From DATHWB01 sp040905965 (lineage in GTDB: Bacteria; Actinomycetota; Acidimicrobiia; Spongiisociales; ZC4RG35), in assembly GCA_040905965.1 (NCBI GenBank), contig JBBDQP010000098.1, positions 1-64,000 of the forward strand: a stretch of 64,000 bases of DNA, given 5' to 3'. A program made the position numbers and the translations under genes. A model generated the notes under the pieces. That model had not been told where the DNA came from. It ran no database searches and saw only the letters and a program-made list of their open reading frames with translations. Positions 43,657 to 50,502 of this stretch are shown one piece after another; position 1 is the stretch's first letter; every line of letters starts with the position of its first letter.

Positions 43657-44811
43657 ATGCTTCGATTTCTCACCGCCGGCGAGTCGCACGGGCCTGCGCT
43701 CGTGGCCGTCGTCGAAGGGTTGCCGGCCGGACTTCCGGTGCTGATCGAGGACATCGGGAGCGAACTGGCCCGCCGTCGGCTGGGTTTCGGGCGGGGCGGA
43801 CGGATGAAGATCGAGAAGGACGAACTGGAGATCCTCGCCGGTGTCCGGCATGGTCGGACACTGGGATCCCCGGTGGCGATCGTGATCCGCAACACCGAAT
43901 ACGAAGAGAAATGGGCCGAGGAGATGAGCCCCCATCCCGGGGAGCCGAAGAAGCAACTGACGGCCCCCCGGCCCGGTCATGCCGATCTCGTCGGGATGAT
44001 GAAGTACGACACCCATGACGCCCGAGACATCCTCGAACGGGCATCGGCTCGGGAAACCGCCGCCCGCACTGTGGTCGGCTACCTCGCAAAGACACTGCTC
44101 GCATCGATCGACGTGGCCGTGTTCAGTCATGTCGTCGCGATCGGGACCGTGTCCGCTCCGACGGATCGGTTGCCCCAGCCGACCGACCTCCCACGCATCG
44201 ACGAGTCGCCTGTACGAGTGTTCGACGCAACGGCCGAACAGGCGATGATCGCCGAGATCGAGGCTGCTCGGGCGGACCGCGACACGCTGGGCGGCGTGGT
44301 CGAAGTCCTCGCGTATGGGCTGCCTCCCGGTGTGGGGAGTCATGTGCATTGGGATCGAAAGCTCGACGGTCGCCTGGCCGAGGCTCTGATGTCGATCCAG
44401 GCGATCAAGGGTGTAGAAGTCGGGGACGGTTTCACGACTGCGACACGCCGGGGTTCCGACGCCCACGACGAGTTGCATGTGTCCGATGCCGGTCCCGTCA
44501 GACACACCAATCGGGCGGGCGGAACGGAGGGGGGGATGTCCAACGGCGATCCTCTCAGAGTGCGGGCGGCGATGAAGCCCATCTCGACCGTCCCTCGCTC
44601 CCTGCAGACTGTCGATGTCGTGACGAAGGAGGCGAAGACGGCGTTCTACGAGCGGTCCGACGTCGTCGCCGTCCCCGCCGCCGGCGTGGTCGCCGAACAG
44701 ATGATGGCGATCGTCCTCGCCCAAGAGATCCAGCGCCAGTTTGGCGGAGACACGGTGGAGGACTTTCGCGGCGCCGTTTCGGCGTATCGGACTCGACTCG
44801 AATCCTTCTAG
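43657..44811 (+). CDS. aroC: Chorismate synthase
   Basis: 384 residues; converts EPSP to chorismate using reduced FMN. Signatures: TAGESHGPALVA at the N-terminus, RRRLGFGRGGRMKIEKD near 40, RETAARTVVGY, and GGTEGGMSNGDPL. Full length. Its TAG stop overlaps the aroB GTG by one base (TAGTG). Shikimate kinase, which often lies between aroC and aroB in actinobacteria, is absent. Confidence 0.96.
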   Translation: MLRFLTAGESHGPALVAVVEGLPAGLPVLIEDIGSELARRRLGFGRGGRMKIEKDELEILAGVRHGRTLGSPVAIVIRNTEYEEKWAEEMSPHPGEPKKQLTAPRPGHADLVGMMKYDTHDARDILERASARETAARTVVGYLAKTLLASIDVAVFSHVVAIGTVSAPTDRLPQPTDLPRIDESPVRVFDATAEQAMIAEIEAARADRDTLGGVVEVLAYGLPPGVGSHVHWDRKLDGRLAEALMSIQAIKGVEVGDGFTTATRRGSDAHDELHVSDAGPVRHTNRAGGTEGGMSNGDPLRVRAAMKPISTVPRSLQTVDVVTKEAKTAFYERSDVVAVPAAGVVAEQMMAIVLAQEIQRQFGGDTVEDFRGAVSAYRTRLESF

Positions 44812-45827
44812 TGGACGCCATCAAGATCGCCGAAACCTCAGAGGTCGTCTTCGGCCCCTTGCAGGACGTGCTTCCTGAGCGCGCCGGGAGGGAGGCGGCG
44901 GCATTCGTCACCCAGCCCGGAGCCGCGTCCGATGTCACCGCGAAACTGCTCAGCGGTGCGGGCAACATCCGCACGCTGGTTCACGTCATCGCGGATCGCG
45001 AGGAAGCCAAGGAACTCGAGTCCGTGGGCCGAATCTACGACGCTCTTGCCGACTTCAACCTGGGCCGTCACGACACGCTCGTCGGCGTGGGCGGCGGGGC
45101 TGCGACGGACGTCGCCGGATTCGTTGCTGCCACGTGGCTGCGCGGGGTGGAGTCAGTTCTCGTGCCGACAACGCTCCTTGCGGCGGTTGATGCCGCGATT
45201 GGCGGCAAGACCGGAATCAACCGGCGCGGCAAGAACCTCGTCGGAGCCTTCTGGCTGCCCACCCGCGTGTGCATCGACCTCGACCTGCTGGCACAACTCC
45301 CGGAGTCCCTTCTGCGCGAAGGCGCCGCCGAGACGCTCAAGGCGGGGCTTCTCGCAGATCCGGCGATTGTCACCGAGTATGAACGATCGGGGCTTGGCGC
45401 CGACCTGCACGTCGTGGTCCCTCGTGCCGTTGCAGTCAAGGCTGATGTGGTGAACGAAGACCTGACCGAACAGGGTCGGCGGGCAATCCTCAACTTTGGA
45501 CACACGATCGGGCATGCAGTCGAGGTGTTGGCGCCTATGGCCCACGGTCATGCGGTCGGCGTGGGGATGGTGGCAGCAGCAGTGCTCTCCCACGCCCGCT
45601 ACGGCTTTGACCACCGATGGCTGACCGCGCTCATCTTCGAGCTCGGACTGCCTGTGGCGGCGTCCGGGGTGTCACTTCGGGCGGCTCTCGATCTCGTCCA
45701 ACGCGACAAGAAGCGCACCTCGGATGGTGTGCGGATGGTGCTGCTTCGCTCCGTCGGAGACCCGGTCGTCGAGTCCGTGACGACCGAAGAACTCGAGATT
45801 GCGATGCGAGCTGTCGGACTTTCCTGA
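44811..45827 (+). CDS. aroB: 3-dehydroquinate synthase
   Basis: 338 residues; NAD+- and metal-dependent conversion of DAHP to dehydroquinate. NAD loop GVGGGAATDVAGF, PTTLLAAVDAAIGGKTGIN, and metal ligands Glu in EGAAETLKAG, His in ILNFGHTIGHA and His in MAHGHAVGVGM are all present. GTG 44811 is the only start that leaves the N-terminal fold intact without entering aroC. A 10-bp hairpin begins 5 nt after its stop. Confidence 0.95.
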   Translation: MDAIKIAETSEVVFGPLQDVLPERAGREAAAFVTQPGAASDVTAKLLSGAGNIRTLVHVIADREEAKELESVGRIYDALADFNLGRHDTLVGVGGGAATDVAGFVAATWLRGVESVLVPTTLLAAVDAAIGGKTGINRRGKNLVGAFWLPTRVCIDLDLLAQLPESLLREGAAETLKAGLLADPAIVTEYERSGLGADLHVVVPRAVAVKADVVNEDLTEQGRRAILNFGHTIGHAVEVLAPMAHGHAVGVGMVAAAVLSHARYGFDHRWLTALIFELGLPVAASGVSLRAALDLVQRDKKRTSDGVRMVLLRSVGDPVVESVTTEELEIAMRAVGLS

Positions 45828-45832
45828 GGAGT

Positions 45833-45859
45833 GACTCCGGCAGGTACCATGCCGGAGTC
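45833..45859 (+). terminator. 10-bp hairpin between aroB and efp
   Basis: A perfect stem of 45833-45842 with 45850-45859 and a GGTACCA loop. It lacks a T-run. The loop and first base of the right arm contain TACCAT, a possible -10 for efp, so the site may be a terminator and promoter combined. A TGGCATGCCA palindrome (45874-45883) follows in the leader. Confidence 0.5.
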
Positions 45860-45930
45860 GACACCACCTCGTTTGGCATGCCAGGTGCACGAACACGTGA
45901 GCGATGCCCGCCCCGACATCCGGATGGATC

Positions 45931-46488
45931 ATGATCTCGACGAACGACGTACGCCCAGGAATGGCCCTCGACCTGCCCGATGGTCTCTTCTCCATCGTCC
46001 ATTACGAACACGTCAAGCCCGGCAAGGGCAGGGCGTTCGTGCGGATGAAGCTGAAGAACGTCGAGACGGGGCAGGTCCTCGATCGCACGTTCCGGGCGGA
46101 CGAGGACGTCCCACAGGCGTTCATCGACCGGCGCGACCACCAGTTCCTGTACTCCGACGATCTCGGGTATCACTTCATGAACCTGGAGGACTATTCGCAG
46201 TTCGCACTCACCGCCACCGATGTTGGCGACGCGGCCGACTTCCTTCTGGAAGGGATGACTGTCGTGCTGGCGATGTACCAAGGGAATCCGATCGGCGTGG
46301 AACTTCCCACCGCTGTCGAACTCGAGGTGACGTATGCCGAGCCCGCGGTGAAGGGCAACACCGTCTCGGGTGCCACCAAGCTCGTCAAGGTGCAGACCGG
46401 GATCGACGTCCAGGTGCCTCTCTTCGTCGAGCAAGGCGACCGCATCAAAGTGGACACCCGGTCGGGCGAGTATCTGACGCGCGTGTGA
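45931..46488 (+). CDS. efp: Elongation factor P
   Basis: 185 residues: KOW-like domain and two OB domains. The modification-site loop is VKPGKGRAF, with Lys32 at the tip, so it belongs to the lysine-type EF-P. No EpmA or other modifying enzyme gene is in the window. EF-P relieves stalling at polyproline stretches. Start is ATG 45931, which aligns the first strand with homologues; ATG 45904 is a less likely alternative. It ends in a GTGA overlap with nusB. Confidence 0.94.
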   Translation: MISTNDVRPGMALDLPDGLFSIVHYEHVKPGKGRAFVRMKLKNVETGQVLDRTFRADEDVPQAFIDRRDHQFLYSDDLGYHFMNLEDYSQFALTATDVGDAADFLLEGMTVVLAMYQGNPIGVELPTAVELEVTYAEPAVKGNTVSGATKLVKVQTGIDVQVPLFVEQGDRIKVDTRSGEYLTRV

Positions 46489-46850
46489 CCGAACCTCGCG
46501 AACGCGCCGTTCAGGAACTGTACGAGGCCGACCAGGTCGATTCTTGGGAGGCTCCCTCCGACCTCCAGGGTCGAGCTTTGCGGCTCACCCAAGGTGTCCT
46601 CGAACATCGAGACCAACTGGACGAGGCCATCGCCGCGGCCGCCGATCGGTGGACGGTGGATCGCATGCCGGTGGTCGACCGGGCGGTGCTCCGCTTGGCG
46701 CTCTATGAACTCAGGTTCTGTCCTGATGTGCCGACCGCAGTCGTGCTCAACGAGGCCGTCCGCATCGTCAAGGCGTTCTCGACCGAGCACTCCGGTCGCT
46801 TCGTCAATGGCGTCCTGGCAGCCCTCGCCAGGGCTGAGCGACCCGAGTGA
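46485..46850 (+). CDS. nusB: Transcription antitermination factor NusB
   Basis: 121 residues, all-helical; PRERAVQELYEADQ at the N-terminus, WTVDRMPVVDRAVLRLALYEL and VLNEAVRIVKAFS at the C-terminus are the family's conserved segments. It is at the short end for NusB but complete. It binds boxA RNA with NusE during rRNA transcription. The efp-nusB pairing is common. Its stop lies inside a terminator hairpin. Confidence 0.93.
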   Translation: MTEPRERAVQELYEADQVDSWEAPSDLQGRALRLTQGVLEHRDQLDEAIAAAADRWTVDRMPVVDRAVLRLALYELRFCPDVPTAVVLNEAVRIVKAFSTEHSGRFVNGVLAALARAERPE

Positions 46851-46868
46851 GCGGACGCGCCGCTCACT
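46846..46868 (+). terminator. Hairpin overlapping the nusB stop
   Basis: A 9-bp perfect stem AGTGAGCGG/CCGCTCACT with an ACGCG loop. No T-run follows. It separates the aro-efp-nusB unit from the pyr operon promoter. Confidence 0.6.
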
Positions 46869-46902
46869 GAAGGGGCCCGCCCAGGGGTGGTCGATGCCGG
46901 GC

Positions 46903-46908
46903 TAGAGT
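46903..46908 (+). promoter_or_regulatory. -10 hexamer of the pyr operon
   Basis: TAGAGT; start of transcription expected near 46915, just before the PyrR-binding leader. Confidence 0.5.
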
Positions 46909-46920
46909 CGCCGCAGACCT

Positions 46921-46951
46921 TTAAAGCCGGTCCTGTGAGGCCGGGAAGGAG
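46921..46951 (+). promoter_or_regulatory. PyrR-binding RNA hairpin overlapping the ribosome site
   Basis: CCGG-TCCTGTGAGG-CCGG (46927-46944) carries the purine-rich GAGG loop typical of PyrR-binding leaders in pyrimidine operons. It is followed without a gap by GAAGGAG (46945-46951), the ribosome site. PyrR with UMP bound would hold the hairpin and hide that site, the translational mode described in mycobacteria. Autoregulation is inferred from pyrR being the first operon gene. Confidence 0.7.
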
Positions 46952-46957
46952 ACGTTG

Positions 46958-46999
46958 GTGTCGCTCAGCTCGCCGCGGGGTGCGAAATGCCCCGTGTAA
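46958..46999 (+). CDS. Candidate 13-codon leader peptide coupled to pyrR
   Basis: GTG at 46958 lies 6 nt after AAGGAG and opens a 13-codon frame (VSLSSPRGAKCPV) ending in TAA that overlaps ATG 46999 as TAATG. Neither possible pyrR ATG has its own ribosome site, so pyrR translation may depend on ribosomes finishing this mini-frame. Alternatively a single-base sequence error hides the true pyrR N-terminus. Confidence 0.4.
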   Translation: MSLSSPRGAKCPV

Positions 47000-47511
47000 T
47001 GGATTCCGAGTATGTCGACCGTGCCATCCGCCGCATCGGGCACGAGATCGCCGAGCGTCATGCCGGAGCCGATGACGTCGTGCTCGTGGGCATCCACACC
47101 CGAGGCGTCCCACTCGCTCGCCGCATCGCAGACGCCGTCGGCGCAATCGAGAACACCACGGTTCCGGTGGGCGAGCTCGACATCGGGTTGTATCGCGACG
47201 ATCTCGCGACACGCCCCACCCCTCGGCTCGCCCGGACGGATGTTCCGGCGGATCTGACCGGCCGAACCGTCATCCTCGTCGACGACGTGCTCTTCACCGG
47301 CCGGACCATCAGGGCTGCCCTCGATGCGATCAGCGACCTGGGGCGACCCGATCGTGTCGAACTTGCGGTGCTCGTGGATCGCGGTCATCGGCAACTGCCG
47401 ATCAGACCGGACTACGTAGGAAAGAACCTTCCCACATCGCCTACGCAGCGGGTCGCCGTACGGATCGACGCCGTCGACGGCGAAGCCGGCGTCTGGATCG
47501 AGGACGAATGA
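46999..47511 (+). CDS. pyrR: PyrR bifunctional pyr regulator / uracil phosphoribosyltransferase
   Basis: 170 residues from ATG 46999 (174 from ATG 46987). PRPP loop is VILVDDVLFTGRTIRAAL; VGIHTRGVPLARRIA and the basic RGHRQLPIRPDYVGKNLPT segment that contacts RNA are present. It binds UMP and the leader RNA to damp the operon and retains weak uracil phosphoribosyltransferase activity in characterised members. ATG 46999 is preferred for the TAATG overlap with the leader frame. Overlaps pyrB by ATGA. Confidence 0.92.
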   Translation: MDSEYVDRAIRRIGHEIAERHAGADDVVLVGIHTRGVPLARRIADAVGAIENTTVPVGELDIGLYRDDLATRPTPRLARTDVPADLTGRTVILVDDVLFTGRTIRAALDAISDLGRPDRVELAVLVDRGHRQLPIRPDYVGKNLPTSPTQRVAVRIDAVDGEAGVWIEDE

Positions 47512-48116
47512 GGCACCTGCTTTCGATCGACGACGTGACGGCAGAGGAGATCACGGAACTGCTGGACCTGGCTGACGGGTTCGTCGAGATCCTCGCCCGC
47601 GACGTTCCCAAGGTGCCGACGCTCCGCGGCAAGACGATCGCCCTGCTCTTCTTCGAGAACTCGACCAGGACCAGGCTCTCCTTCGATAGGGCGGCCAAGG
47701 CCCTTTCCGCCGACGTCCTGACGTTCACCCCCGGTGGCTCTTCGCTCGCCAAAGGTGAAAGCCTGAAGGACACTGCACTCACACTCAAGGCGATGGGCCC
47801 CGATCTCATGGTCGTGCGCCACGGGATGACCGGTGCCCCCTGGCGGGTCGCCGATTGGACCGGCCTNNNNNNNNNNNNNNNNNNNNNNNNNNNNNNNNNN
47901 NNNNNNNNNNNNNNNNNNNNNNNNNNNNNNNNNNNNNNNNNNNNNNNNNNNNNNNNNNNNNNNNNNATGCATCCCGGACCGATGAACCGGGGCGTGGAGA
48001 TCGACCCGGCGGTCGCAGACGGGCCCAGGGCACTGGTCGCAGAACAAGTGTCCAACGGGATCGCGGTGCGGATGGCCGTGTTGTTCAGGCTTCTCGGCCC
48101 CGAGGTGGCGGCATGA
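47508..48116 (+). CDS. pyrB: Aspartate carbamoyltransferase catalytic subunit, interrupted by assembly gap
   Basis: The first 119 residues show the carbamoyl-phosphate motif FENSTRTRLSF (Ser52-Thr55) and the SSLAKGESLKDT loop with Lys82; after the gap come HPGPMNRGVEI and the C-terminal helix. It condenses carbamoyl phosphate and aspartate. The family is about 305-320 residues, while only about 169 are visible, so about 140 residues (about 420 nt) are missing in the 100-N run. No pyrI is present. Overlaps pyrC by ATGA. Confidence 0.92.
   Translation: MRHLLSIDDVTAEEITELLDLADGFVEILARDVPKVPTLRGKTIALLFFENSTRTRLSFDRAAKALSADVLTFTPGGSSLAKGESLKDTALTLKAMGPDLMVVRHGMTGAPWRVADWTGXXXXXXXXXXXXXXXXXXXXXXXXXXXXXXXXXXMHPGPMNRGVEIDPAVADGPRALVAEQVSNGIAVRMAVLFRLLGPEVAA
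47867..47966. other. Assembly gap (100 N) inside pyrB
   Basis: A placeholder gap. Flanks are not duplicated, and the length of pyrB requires more sequence than 100 bases. Confidence 0.95.
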
Positions 48117-49345
48117 TCATCTCAGGTGGTTCGGTCCTCACCTCCGACGGCATGGTGACGGCCGACGTCCGCATCGAGGGAGCGCTCATCGTCGAAGTCG
48201 CTCCGTCGATCGAGGGTGCTGACCGGTTCGATGCGACTGGCTGTTGGGTCGGGCCCGGATTCGTCGATCTCCACACCCACCTTCGAGAACCGGGTCAGGA
48301 ATGGAAAGAAGACCTGACCTCGGGTCGCGACGCGGCGGCGGCCGGCGGTTTCACCACCGTGGTGGCGATGCCGAACACCGAGCCGGCGACCGACTCCGGG
48401 CACGTCGCCGCCCATGTCCGCCGCACCGACGGAGTCGAGGTGGTTCCGGCCGGATGCCTCACGCTGCGCCGGGAAGGCACCCGGCTGGCTCATCTCGACG
48501 ATCTGTGGGCCGCAGGAGTCCGATTGTTCACCGACGACGGGGACACGGTCGCCGACGCTGGCCTGTTGCGGCGGGCCATGGAATATCTCGCCCAACTCGG
48601 TGGCGTCGTCGCCCAACACGCCGAGGACCCCGGCCTGGCGCGTGGGGGTCACATGCACGAGGGCGCGGTGTCGTCGCGCCTGGGGATCACGGGACTCCCC
48701 TCGGTGGCGGAGGAGGTGATCGTGGCCCGCGACCTGCGGTTGGTGGAGGTCACCGGGTGCCGGTATCACGTCCAGCATGTGTCAACCGCCGGAACGGTCG
48801 AACTGGTGCGGGCGGCGAAGGCGTCGGGCCTCCCCGTGACCGCGGAGGCGACGCCGCATCACCTCGTGTTCGACCACCGCGCGGTCGAGTCGATGGACCC
48901 GGTCTTCAAGATGTATCCACCGTTGCGCACGCCCGACGATGTCGCAGCCTTGGGTGAAGCAGTCGTGGACGGGGTGGTCGACTGCATCGCCACCGACCAT
49001 GCTCCTCACTCGGCGCACGAGAAGGATGTGCCATTCGAAGAAGCCCCGCGCGGGGTGATCGGCCTGGAAACGGCGGCCGCCGTCGTGAACGAGGTGCTGG
49101 GCCTCGACCAGGAAGCCTTCTTCGATCGGCTAGGCCATGCCCCGCGGACAATTCTCGGACGGGAACCTCATCGCATCGACACGGGAGCTCCGGCCGACCT
49201 CGTGGTCTTCGATCCTTCCGCCACGTGGACGGCCTCGGTGTTCCGGTCCCGCTCGGAGAACTCTCCTTGGCGGGGCGCGAACATGGTGGGGAGAGTCCGG
49301 CTGACGATCGCCGGTGGCCGGACCGTGTACACGGAGGAGAGTTGA
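48113..49345 (+). CDS. pyrC: Dihydroorotase (type I)
   Basis: 410 residues, amidohydrolase barrel. Metal ligands: DLHTHLREPG (His-x-His), Asp in LFTDDGD, His in VAQHAEDP and YHVQHVST, Asp in CIATDHAPHS, as in the Bacillus-type enzyme that uses Asp instead of a carboxylated lysine. The C-terminal strands (APADLVVFDP to AGGRTVYTEES) complete the composite domain. Forms dihydroorotate. Overlaps carA by one base (TGATG). Confidence 0.96.
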   Translation: MIISGGSVLTSDGMVTADVRIEGALIVEVAPSIEGADRFDATGCWVGPGFVDLHTHLREPGQEWKEDLTSGRDAAAAGGFTTVVAMPNTEPATDSGHVAAHVRRTDGVEVVPAGCLTLRREGTRLAHLDDLWAAGVRLFTDDGDTVADAGLLRRAMEYLAQLGGVVAQHAEDPGLARGGHMHEGAVSSRLGITGLPSVAEEVIVARDLRLVEVTGCRYHVQHVSTAGTVELVRAAKASGLPVTAEATPHHLVFDHRAVESMDPVFKMYPPLRTPDDVAALGEAVVDGVVDCIATDHAPHSAHEKDVPFEEAPRGVIGLETAAAVVNEVLGLDQEAFFDRLGHAPRTILGREPHRIDTGAPADLVVFDPSATWTASVFRSRSENSPWRGANMVGRVRLTIAGGRTVYTEES

Positions 49346-50502
49346 TGAGCGAGACGGGACTCTTGGTCACCGCCGACGGGGCCGTCTTCCGTGGACGGTC
49401 GGTGGGCGCCGACGGGGTGAGTACGGGCGAGGCCGTGTTCAACACCTCCATGACCGGCTACCAGGAGATCATCACCGACCCCTCCTACGCCGGGCAGGTC
49501 GTGGTCATGACGGCAACTCACATCGGCAACTACGGCCAGGCCGAGTTCGATGCGCAGTCGAGCGGACCGGCCGCGTCCGGTTTCATCATGCGATCGCTCA
49601 GTCGACGCCACTCCAATTGGCGGGCCGAGGGCTCCTTTGCCTCATATTTGACGAAACACGGAGTTGTGGCGCTCTCCGACATCGACACCCGTCGACTCAC
49701 CCGCCACATCCGTGATCACGGTGCCCAGCCGGTGGCGATCGGCGCCGGCGTCGACGAAAGGGAGTTGGCCGAGCGGGCAGCGGCAGCCCCCCTCATGACG
49801 GGTCAGGACCTGGCGTCGACGGTGACGACGAAGACGGTGTTCCACGTACCGTTCGAAGGCGAGCGGCGCGGACTGGTCGTTGCCGTCGACCTCGGAATGA
49901 AGCGTGACATCGTGAGACACCTCGTCGGTCGTGGGCTCGACGTGACGGTGGTTCCCGCTCACACGAGTGCCGCCGAGATCCTGGACTTCGCCCCGACCGG
50001 GGTCTTCCTGTCGAACGGTCCGGGAGATCCCGAACCGCTCGAACGGACCACCGCCACGGTGCGGGACCTCCTCGGTGAGGTTCCGGTGTTTGGCATCTGC
50101 CTCGGACATCAGGTCCTCGGACTGGCGTTGGGTGCTCGGACCTACAAGATGGCGTTCGGGCATCACGGCGGTAATCACCCGGTGCGTCGGTTGGCAGACG
50201 GCAAGGTCGAGATCACGGCACAGAACCACGGGTTCGCGGTCGACTTGTGGTCTTTGACTGACCGCATGGCGCCGGAGCGGAGCGGACTGGTGTCGCCTGA
50301 TCTGCTGCCGGACAGAGTGGAGACAGAGGTCGGTGCGGCGGTTCCGACCCACCAGAACCTCAACGACGGCACACTCGAAGGCATCCGCTGTCTTGACGTC
50401 CCCGCGTTCGGGGTGCAGTACCACCCGGAGGCCGCGCCAGGGCCTCGGGATGCCGCCTACCTCTTCGACGACTTCGTCGATCTGATGGGATTGGAGGAGT
50501 AG
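49345..50502 (+). CDS. carA: Carbamoyl-phosphate synthase small subunit
   Basis: 385 residues: N-terminal CPSase domain (FNTSMTGYQEIITDPSY) and class I glutaminase with nucleophile Cys in VFGICLGHQVLGL and His-Glu in QYHPEA. Supplies ammonia to CarB. GGAGGAG precedes the ATG. It ends in TAG directly abutting the carB ATG. Confidence 0.97.
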   Translation: MSETGLLVTADGAVFRGRSVGADGVSTGEAVFNTSMTGYQEIITDPSYAGQVVVMTATHIGNYGQAEFDAQSSGPAASGFIMRSLSRRHSNWRAEGSFASYLTKHGVVALSDIDTRRLTRHIRDHGAQPVAIGAGVDERELAERAAAAPLMTGQDLASTVTTKTVFHVPFEGERRGLVVAVDLGMKRDIVRHLVGRGLDVTVVPAHTSAAEILDFAPTGVFLSNGPGDPEPLERTTATVRDLLGEVPVFGICLGHQVLGLALGARTYKMAFGHHGGNHPVRRLADGKVEITAQNHGFAVDLWSLTDRMAPERSGLVSPDLLPDRVETEVGAAVPTHQNLNDGTLEGIRCLDVPAFGVQYHPEAAPGPRDAAYLFDDFVDLMGLEE

